In this document: positions 13,063 through 17,930 of the stretch, piece after piece
How positions within the stretch are numbered: position 1 is the stretch's first letter
How the letters are laid out: each line of letters starts with the position of its first letter
Source: CAYUHJ01 sp964444365
GTDB lineage: Bacteria > Planctomycetota > Planctomycetia > Gemmatales > Gemmataceae
Assembly: GCA_964444365.1 (NCBI GenBank)
Contig: CAYUHJ010000123.1
Span: 1 to 17,930, forward strand
Reading direction: 5' to 3'
Length of the DNA: 17,930 nt
Notes under the pieces: model-generated
The model's input: only the letters and a program-made list of their open reading frames with translations
Databases searched by the model: none
What the model was told of the DNA's origin: nothing
Position numbers and translations under genes: made by a program

Positions 13063-15035
13063 CGGCCGGCCGCCTCGTTGCCCGCGCCGGCCCCGCCGGC
13101 GTTGCCGCTTTCGGGCGGGAAGCCGTTCATCTGCCGCCACAGCTCGTAGCCCAGGGGCACCGTGTCGAGCAGCACCCAGCCCTTGACCCGCGAGCCGAAC
13201 CGCAGGTAGCTGTCGTTCGGCCACGGCTCGCCGGCCGGCTCGACGACCAGGACGCGGAACCGGCCGTTCGCGGACACGGCGGGGTCGGCCACCAGCACCT
13301 CGCCGGCGAACGTGCCCACCGCGGTGGCGGGCCACCCGCTGAACTGGACCGACGGCCACCCCTCGAACTGGAGCCGCACCTTGCGGCCGGGGCGGACGAG
13401 CGGGGCGTCCAGGCCGCTGACGTAGAGCTCGGCCGCCTTGCGGACGCTCGCGGGGACGAAGCTGGCCACCACGTCGCCCTCCTCGATCAGGGTTGCGGCG
13501 TCGCCGGCGGCCGTGCGGACGATCAGACCGTCCCGGGGGGCGCGGACGAGCTGCGTCTGCTGGCGGGACAGCTTGGTCTCGGCGGAGGCGATCTTGGCGA
13601 CCGCCTCCGCTTCCCTGGCGAGCCACGACTCGTGCTCGATCCTGGCCTTTTCCATGTCGCGGCGGGACGCGAGGCCCCTATCGAAGAGGTCTTGGTTGCG
13701 TTTCACGTCGAGGGCGGCCGTTAGCGCGGCGGCGTGCGCGGCCTGCCGGCCTTTGCGGGCGGCGGCGGCCTCAGCCTCCAGCCGCTCCAACAGCAGCGGG
13801 TCGTTGTCCACGATCTCCAGGACGGGGTCGTCCTTGGCCACCCGGCTGCCGTCCCGGACGTACCACTTCTTGATCCTCCCCTTGACCAGCGCGTGGATGT
13901 TCTGGGGCTGGCCGTCCGGGTCGAGTGCGGTGATCCGGCCGCCGCCGCCGGCCGTCTGCACCCACGGCACGAAGGCGAGCGCGGCCGCGGTGACGACGAG
14001 TCCGGCCGCGACCATGCGCAGCGACAGCCGCGTCGCGCTGCCGAGCTTGATGGACGCCCAGAGTCGGGGGGCCGGCCCCGTCCGACCCGGCGTGGTATCA
14101 GCGAGCAGGCCGTCCAGTTTCAGCGCGCCGGCGCACAGCTCGTAATAGAGGGTCAGGAAGTACCCGGCCTTGGACAGGCCGAGCAGGATCGACGACAGGA
14201 TCAGTTCGGCGGCCGCCAGCTGGCCCAGGGTGAGTTGTCCCCGGATCACCAGCGTCCCGCCCAGGCCGAGCAGGCCCACACTGCCGACGACGTAGATCGT
14301 GAGGAACGTGACGGTCTGGGCGAAGCTGTGGCGGAAGAACCGCCGGCGGGCGGCGAGGTAGCCGAACGCCAGCGCTTCCGCCCCGGCGTGGTCGCGCGCC
14401 TTCTGGTCCCGCCCCGCCGTCCGCTCCAGATGCTCCAGGTAGTCGGCGACGGCGTACTTCTGCTCGCAGACGGCCAGCGCGCCCCACGCGGCCGCGCGGT
14501 GCCAGACCCGCCAGCCCGCGACGCACGCCAGGGCCAGCACGAGGACGAAAGCCAGGAGGACGGGGTGGTAGAAGGCGACCACGACCAGACCGACGAGCGT
14601 CTGGAGGCACAGGGAGAACCCGCCCACCACGAGCGACGGGACGCTCTTCTGGACGTGGACGACCTCGAAGAACCGGCTGAAGGGCGTGGCCGGGAGGTCG
14701 CCCCGGCCGTCCAGCCGGTCGGCGGCGACGCGGGCGGCCACCCGCAGGAAGAACCGCCGCTCGAACAACTCCAGGACGTAGAGCTGCAGCGCGTTGAGCA
14801 GCGCGTACAGCGACAGCAGGACGGCCAGCAGCAGGGTGATGGCGAAGAGGACTTGCGGCAGGGCGGTGTTGGCGACGCTGTTGACCAGCGTCTGGACCGA
14901 GAGCGGGACGGCGAGCGTCAGCAGGCTGACGGCCACGCCGTAGAGCAGGCAGGCGAGGTAGAACGGCCTCTCGGGGAGGATGATCTGCTTGACGAAGGTC
15001 GCAAATACGGAGGCGGGCGATTCGGTTTCGTTCAT
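13059..15035 (-). CDS. ABC-exporter transmembrane domain fused to HlyD-type adaptor, lacking an ATPase domain
   Basis: A 658-residue protein in one uninterrupted frame. Residues ~1-311 are an ABC type I exporter membrane domain of six helices: LLTLAVPLSVQTLVNSV early, and GGTLVIRGQLTLGQLAAAELIL late, as in type I secretion and peptide exporters. Where the nucleotide-binding domain should follow, the sequence instead passes through a linker (~312-338) to a seventh helix (~340-358) and an HlyD-type adaptor: a lipoyl-like strand pair (VKGRIKKWYVRDGSRVAKDDPV), a coiled-coil hairpin (~414-497), the second lipoyl half (LVRAPRDGLIV) and a beta-barrel (~515-620). No Walker A, signature or Walker B motif is present. 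With TolC downstream it would span both membranes; energy must come from elsewhere. ATG at 15035 lacks a clear ribosome site. Confidence 0.85.
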   Translation of the reverse strand: MNETESPASVFATFVKQIILPERPFYLACLLYGVAVSLLTLAVPLSVQTLVNSVANTALPQVLFAITLLLAVLLSLYALLNALQLYVLELFERRFFLRVAARVAADRLDGRGDLPATPFSRFFEVVHVQKSVPSLVVGGFSLCLQTLVGLVVVAFYHPVLLAFVLVLALACVAGWRVWHRAAAWGALAVCEQKYAVADYLEHLERTAGRDQKARDHAGAEALAFGYLAARRRFFRHSFAQTVTFLTIYVVGSVGLLGLGGTLVIRGQLTLGQLAAAELILSSILLGLSKAGYFLTLYYELCAGALKLDGLLADTTPGRTGPAPRLWASIKLGSATRLSLRMVAAGLVVTAAALAFVPWVQTAGGGGRITALDPDGQPQNIHALVKGRIKKWYVRDGSRVAKDDPVLEIVDNDPLLLERLEAEAAAARKGRQAAHAAALTAALDVKRNQDLFDRGLASRRDMEKARIEHESWLAREAEAVAKIASAETKLSRQQTQLVRAPRDGLIVRTAAGDAATLIEEGDVVASFVPASVRKAAELYVSGLDAPLVRPGRKVRLQFEGWPSVQFSGWPATAVGTFAGEVLVADPAVSANGRFRVLVVEPAGEPWPNDSYLRFGSRVKGWVLLDTVPLGYELWRQMNGFPPESGNAGGAGAGNEAAGR

Positions 15036-15103
15036 GTCGAGGGCCGGCGGTTGGTTGTCGGAAGGGAGGCTACCCGTCGCCCTCGCATCTGGCAACAAGA
15101 ATC

Positions 15104-15119
15104 GACGGCCGCGGCCGTC
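15104..15119. promoter_or_regulatory. Perfect 16-bp palindrome between divergent genes: candidate operator
   Basis: GACGGCCG followed directly by CGGCCGTC. It lies between the exporter gene start (15035) and the promoter of the Phd/YefM gene, 8 bp upstream of its -35 box. Phd-type antitoxins bind palindromes at their own promoters, so autoregulation and control of the exporter are both possible. Confidence 0.42.
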
Positions 15120-15127
15120 CGAAACGG

Positions 15128-15156
15128 TTGCGCGCCGGTGGTTCATGCTGTATGGC
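15128..15156 (+). promoter_or_regulatory. Candidate promoter of the second Phd/YefM gene
   Basis: TTGCGC (15128-15133), 17 bp, TATGGC (15151-15156), 26 bp before the ATG at 15183. Same -35 box and spacing as four other units in the window. Confidence 0.45.
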
Positions 15157-15182
15157 TGGTCGCGGACAACCACCCGGACCCC

Positions 15183-15437
15183 ATGCGATACATAAACTCG
15201 ACAGACTTCAAGACCCACCTCGGCGAGTACCTCGACCTCGTCGCCGAGGAACCCGTCACCGTCAACCGGCTGGGCCAGCCGGCCGCCGTCCTCGTGTCGG
15301 TTGCCGAGTACGCCTACCTCCGCGGGTTGGACGAACTCTTCCGCGCCGCCCGCGAGGCCGAGGCGGCGGCCGGCGGACCCCTCGGTCACGACGCGGTCAC
15401 GGCCCTGTTGCTCGGGCGGTTCGCCCGGCCGGAGTGA
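15183..15437 (+). CDS. Phd/YefM-family antitoxin, no toxin adjacent (paralog of the gene at 11368)
   Basis: An 84-residue protein: NSTDFKTHLGEYLDLV, then EPVTVNRLGQPAAVLVSVAEYAYL, with an Ala/Glu-rich C-terminus ending in ALLLGRFARPE. It aligns along its length with the other Phd/YefM protein of this window, most strongly over the DNA-binding half. No toxin follows: the next gene is a repeat protein 167 bp downstream under its own promoter. It is transcribed divergently from the exporter operon, which it could regulate. A classical toxin-antitoxin role is therefore unproven. Confidence 0.87.
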   Translation: MRYINSTDFKTHLGEYLDLVAEEPVTVNRLGQPAAVLVSVAEYAYLRGLDELFRAAREAEAAAGGPLGHDAVTALLLGRFARPE

Positions 15438-15464
15438 ACGGACGGTTGGTCCCGAGGTCAGGCG

Positions 15465-15493
15465 TTGCGCGAAACGGCGCGGCGTGCTACGAT
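15465..15493 (+). promoter_or_regulatory. Promoter of the 39-residue repeat protein gene
   Basis: TTGCGC (15465-15470), 17 bp, TACGAT (15488-15493). Transcription would begin near 15500, leaving a leader of about 105 nt before the ATG at 15605. This is one of the better sigma70-type matches in the window. Confidence 0.52.
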
Positions 15494-15604
15494 GGGGCGT
15501 GTGCAATTGAACCGACCGGTATGCCGACTTGTGACATTATCCGCCCCCGTCCTCCCCCATCGCGGTGACCGGTCCCGTACGGCCCGCCGGCCGTCGGCCG
15601 ACTG

Positions 15605-16831
15605 ATGCGGGCGCGGATCGAGGCGGCCCTGCGGGAACTCCCGCTGACCGACGCCCAGGTGGCGGCGGTCGCCGACCGCATCCCCGACAGCATTCTCCTG
15701 CGGGACGGGTTCGTCACCCGCCCGGACTCCGGGTTCTTCGACTTCCGCCGCAAGGTCTCGGCCGTTGCCGACCACTTCGCCCGGGACGGCCTGACCCTCG
15801 CCGACTACACCGGGGCCGCGGTCGCTTCCCCCCAACTCTTCTACTCCGACCCCGGCACGGTCGTCGCCAACGTCGACGGCGTGGTCGGCCGGTTCGCCGC
15901 CGACGGCCTGACCGCAGGCGAGTATCTGAAAGCCGCCCTCCGCCAGCCGGCCCTCTTCCACATGCGGCCCGGGACGATCGCCGCCAACGTGGAGGGGGTG
16001 GTCGGCCGGTTCGGGGCCGACGGCCTGACGGCCGGCGATTACCTGCGGGCCGCGTTGAAACAGCCGCAACTGTTCTCCGCGCGGCCGGACACGGTCGCCG
16101 CCAACGTCGGGGGAGTAATCGGCCGGTTCGCGGACGACGGCCTGACCGCCCGCGAGTACCTGAAGGCCGCCCTCAAGCAGCCGGCCCTCTTCGCCATGAG
16201 GCCGGAGACGGTGGCCGCCAACATCGGCGGCGTGGTCGGCCGGTTCGCCGCCGACGGCCTGACCCGCCCGGCATACGTCCGGGCCGCGACCCGGGCACCG
16301 TCCCTCTTTGTCATGAAGCCCGAGACCGTCGCGGGGAACATCGACGGGGTGGTCGAACCGTTCCGGGGGGACGGGTTGACGGCCCCGATGTACCTGCGGG
16401 CGGCCGTCAAGCAGCCGCAGCTGTTCTGCCAGACGCCGGCCACGATCACGTCCCACCTCCGCCAAATCATCGACCTCCACCGGCAGGGCTTGGTGGCCGT
16501 GCCGGGACGGGGCGAGCCGCCCCCCGGCCGGCCGCTGGTGCCCCTGTTCGACTGGCTGGAGCGGCACCCGCGGCTGCTGACCCTCGGCGGCGACAACTTC
16601 GCGCTGCGCGAGATCGCGGCCCGGGTCGGCGGCGGGCGGGCCGACCTGACGAAACCCCGCGGGGCAGTCGAGGCCGGGCTGGCCGCAACGCTCGGGCACC
16701 CCGACCCGGCCGACCCGGTCCCCAAAGAACCGGTCCCGGCCGATGGCGGCGAGCCTGGCCGGTACGCCCGCAACGTGCTGCTCCGGGCGCTGATCCGGGA
16801 GGGGTTGGTCAAGGGGACGTTGGGCCGGTGA
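15605..16831 (+). CDS. Helical-repeat protein built of 39-residue units (mTERF/TALE-like organisation)
   Basis: A 408-residue protein, no signal peptide or membrane segment, so probably cytoplasmic. Residues 61-293 are six tandem units with a period of 39 (the last is 38). Each begins with DGLT and has Tyr at 8, Ala-Ala at 11-12, Pro at 16, Leu-Phe at 18-19, Pro at 23 and Thr at 25. Position 20 is Tyr, His, Ser, Ala, Val and Cys in units 1-6. Residues 17-60 look like a diverged cap, and 309-345 keep a Pro-x-Leu-Leu core (HPRLLTLGG) like a final cap. The pattern of a Gly-Leu-Ser/Thr turn, helix, Pro-x-Leu-Leu/Phe and helix resembles mTERF motifs, alpha-solenoids that bind nucleic acid, though those are usually shorter. 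I do not recognise the family; nucleic-acid or peptide binding is inference. The C-terminus (~346-408) ends in a helix (NVLLRALIREGLVKG). Confidence 0.85.
   Translation: MRARIEAALRELPLTDAQVAAVADRIPDSILLRDGFVTRPDSGFFDFRRKVSAVADHFARDGLTLADYTGAAVASPQLFYSDPGTVVANVDGVVGRFAADGLTAGEYLKAALRQPALFHMRPGTIAANVEGVVGRFGADGLTAGDYLRAALKQPQLFSARPDTVAANVGGVIGRFADDGLTAREYLKAALKQPALFAMRPETVAANIGGVVGRFAADGLTRPAYVRAATRAPSLFVMKPETVAGNIDGVVEPFRGDGLTAPMYLRAAVKQPQLFCQTPATITSHLRQIIDLHRQGLVAVPGRGEPPPGRPLVPLFDWLERHPRLLTLGGDNFALREIAARVGGGRADLTKPRGAVEAGLAATLGHPDPADPVPKEPVPADGGEPGRYARNVLLRALIREGLVKGTLGR
15785..16483 (+). repeat. Six tandem 117-bp coding repeats
   Basis: The units encode the 39-residue modules and start at 15785, 15902, 16019, 16136, 16253 and 16370. 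Units 2-4 are the most alike in DNA, with shared blocks around the GACGGCCTGACC start and the GGCCGGTTC end, suggesting more recent duplication in the middle; units 1, 5 and 6 are more diverged. They are protein-coding and not a CRISPR array. Confidence 0.85.
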
Positions 16832-16876
16832 CTGGCGCGGGTGAATTCGGACCGATGCCTCCCCCTCCTGGCCGGC

Positions 16877-17434
16877 TCAGGACCGCCCCGGCCGGGCGTC
16901 GCGGCACCAGTCGGGCGAGTGCGGGACGTACCGCTCGGCCCGCGCCGGGGCGGACACCAGAGCCGCCGGCAATAGATCGGCCAGGGACTTGTACGACCCG
17001 GTCCGCGTTTTCGTCTCGCGTGCCTCCAGGACGTACCGGCCGAACCCGTCCCGGCTGCCGACGGCGAACAGGACGCACGGAGCGTCCGCCTCGGGGGTGC
17101 GAAAGGCCACCCCGAAAGTGCGGGCGAATCGGTTGGCGTCGGACGCCAGTTCCTTCTTCCGCTTGTAGTCCTCGCGGTCGTCGCGATGGGCGAGTTCGCC
17201 CCGGCCCCAGGCGTTGAAGTGGGCGGTCGCGGCCAAAAGGATCAGTCCGTGGGCCTCGACCCAGACGTGGTCGTTGAGGTCGGAGAGCAGGTGTTCCCAG
17301 CCACTCTTGGGGTCGACCCCGCCGGTGGCCTTGAGGACATGGTCGAGTACCGCGTTGGCGGCATCGACGGCGGCGTTGAACCGGGTCACGGCCTCGACGA
17401 AGGTGGTGGGGGCGGGCGTCGTCTCCGGGTCCAT
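16877..17434 (-). CDS. Hypothetical protein, unrecognised
   Basis: A 185-residue protein whose ATG at 17434 is preceded on the minus strand by GGAGGCGGG, a strong ribosome site. It is mostly helical in appearance: residues 12-40 (FVEAVTRFNAAVDAANAVL) and 52-80 (WVEAHGLILLAATAHFNAWG), with a charged linker (HRDDREDYKRKKE) and a C-terminal half with aromatic strands (CVLFAVGSRDGFGRYVLEA). No signal peptide or obvious membrane helix. Third-position GC matches its neighbours. It converges with the repeat-protein gene, 45 bp apart, and shares a divergent promoter region with the gene at 17721. I assign no function. Confidence 0.65.
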   Translation of the reverse strand: MDPETTPAPTTFVEAVTRFNAAVDAANAVLDHVLKATGGVDPKSGWEHLLSDLNDHVWVEAHGLILLAATAHFNAWGRGELAHRDDREDYKRKKELASDANRFARTFGVAFRTPEADAPCVLFAVGSRDGFGRYVLEARETKTRTGSYKSLADLLPAALVSAPARAERYVPHSPDWCRDARPGRS

Positions 17435-17495
17435 ACCCGCCTCCGAAAAAATCGCGGCCCGCCCTTGACCGGCCGGAAGGGCGCGCCAATACTTG

Positions 17496-17517
17496 CGATG
17501 TAGAGATTGCTACATCG
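17496..17517. promoter_or_regulatory. Operator-like palindrome, copy 1
   Basis: CGATGTAG, 6 nt, CTACATCG: eight perfect pairs. Its core GTAG-N6-CTAC (17500-17513) recurs in copy 2, 45 bp downstream, with a shared TTGCTAC right half. Confidence 0.5.
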
Positions 17518-17544
17518 GCACAGGGGGTCCGGCCTTCGGTTGCT

Positions 17545-17558
17545 GTAGCATTTGCTAC
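17545..17558. promoter_or_regulatory. Operator-like palindrome, copy 2
   Basis: GTAG, 6 nt, CTAC, with the inner bases extending the stem to GTAGC/GCTAC. Core spacing equals that of copy 1, so one regulator could bind both. Confidence 0.48.
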
Positions 17559-17720
17559 CTCAGTCTACCCGCCAGCCCGGTTCGCTTCAACCCCGTTCGG
17601 GTCGCCGGCCGCCTCACCATGCGGTCGCGTCCGCGGTGCGCGCTGAGGCGAGCCGGATGACGGGATGACGGTTTCGACGATGGTCGCCAAGAACTCTCGC
17701 CTCTGGAAGGATCGGCCGCC

Positions 17721-17930
17721 ATGAATCGCATCAGCGAAGTCACCGAACAGCCGGCCGGGACGGAACCGTTGCCCGAGTGGATCGCGGCCAGCGGCCTGAC
17801 GCTGTTCACCGACCAGCACGGGACGGAGTGGGCGCGGATGCCGGTCCGCGGCCACTACGAGACGCACCGGCTCGGCACCAAGGCGTTCCGCAGTTGGCTG
17901 ACCCGGTACTTTCTCCGCCGGGGGGTCGCC
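17721..17930 (+). CDS. N-terminus of a plasmid/phage primase- or replication-type protein (cut by the window end)
   Basis: The ATG at 17721 is preceded by GGAAGG. The 70 residues present begin with a short polar segment and then LPEWIAASGLTLFTDQHG, WARMPVRGHYETHRLGTKAF and SWLTRYFLRRG. From memory, the order of an LFxDxxG strand, a second strand, a short HxET segment and an FxxWL helix is typical of the segment before helicase domains in phage and plasmid primase/helicase proteins. No catalytic motif is within the window, so the call rests on this segment alone. Neighbouring mobile-element genes support it. Confidence 0.5.
   Translation, partial: MNRISEVTEQPAGTEPLPEWIAASGLTLFTDQHGTEWARMPVRGHYETHRLGTKAFRSWLTRYFLRRGVA

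Larger units (their letters stand above)
17435..17720. other. Divergent promoter region with paired operator-like sites
   Basis: About 290 bp between the minus-strand hypothetical gene and the partial primase-like gene. The left half holds the two GTAG-N6-CTAC palindromes. The right half contains a tandem 8-bp repeat (GGATGACG twice, 17655-17670) and no supported gene. Confidence 0.5.

Noticed and set aside
15036..15506. Upstream extension of the exporter-fusion frame
   Set aside because: It runs antisense through the second Phd/YefM gene and lacks any domain; the membrane domain begins naturally at 15035.
15785..16483. Regular repeats resembling a CRISPR array
   Set aside because: The 117-bp units are continuous coding sequence with no short identical repeats separated by unrelated spacers.
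15565..17217. A 550-codon plus-strand frame and a 413-codon minus-strand frame over the repeat protein
   Set aside because: Both are out-of-frame readings of the 117-bp repeats, giving Arg/Pro/Gly-rich products; the 15605 frame has coherent helical repeats.

Overview
This is high-GC bacterial DNA that looks planctomycetal, most likely Gemmataceae or a relative. The best marker is a DUF1559 protein with a prepilin-type N-terminus and a C-terminal H-X9-DG motif, followed by a small lipoprotein, a pairing typical of that phylum. There are no rRNA genes, tRNA genes or CRISPR arrays that I can support. The gene content is accessory: the 3' end of a MobF/TrwC-type relaxase-helicase at the left edge, toxin-antitoxin modules and a serine resolvase in the middle, and what looks like the start of a plasmid or phage primase/replication protein at the right edge. 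A plasmid or an integrated mobilisable element fits best, but the window alone cannot decide.

Layout. 1-921: relaxase C-terminus and an overlapping hypothetical gene. 922-1244: gene-poor, possibly a decayed small gene. 1245-2559: a small two-helix membrane protein overlapping an exosortase/archaeosortase-like membrane enzyme with a Cys-Arg-His triad. 2534-3370 (minus): a secreted Cys-rich protein with three exact-length 56-residue repeats, driven from an AT-rich promoter island. 4043-8745: a tight four-gene operon of DUF1559 pseudopilin-like protein, lipoprotein, PepSY membrane protein and a large secreted G8-domain (CEMIP/TMEM2-like) protein. 9077-9707: AbrB/VapB-type antitoxin and VapC PIN toxin. 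9791-11225: ParD-like antitoxin, RelE/ParE toxin, serine resolvase and WGR-domain protein, all overlapping or nearly so. 11368-15437: two paralogous Phd/YefM antitoxins without toxins, flanking a minus-strand export operon (an ABC-exporter membrane domain fused to an HlyD adaptor, then a TolC-like channel). 15605-16831: a helical-repeat protein made of 39-residue units. 16877-17434 (minus): an unrecognised protein. 17721 onward: partial primase-like gene.

The strongest candidates for something undescribed are (a) the 39-residue repeat protein, whose units are nearly invariant except for one residue that differs in all six copies, reminiscent of modular recognition proteins; (b) the ATPase-less ABC membrane domain fused in frame to a periplasmic adaptor, in operon with TolC; and (c) the exosortase-like enzyme with no recognisable sorting-signal substrate nearby. 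A recurring promoter pattern, TTGCG(C/T)-N17-TAnnnn, precedes several transcription units and helps define them.
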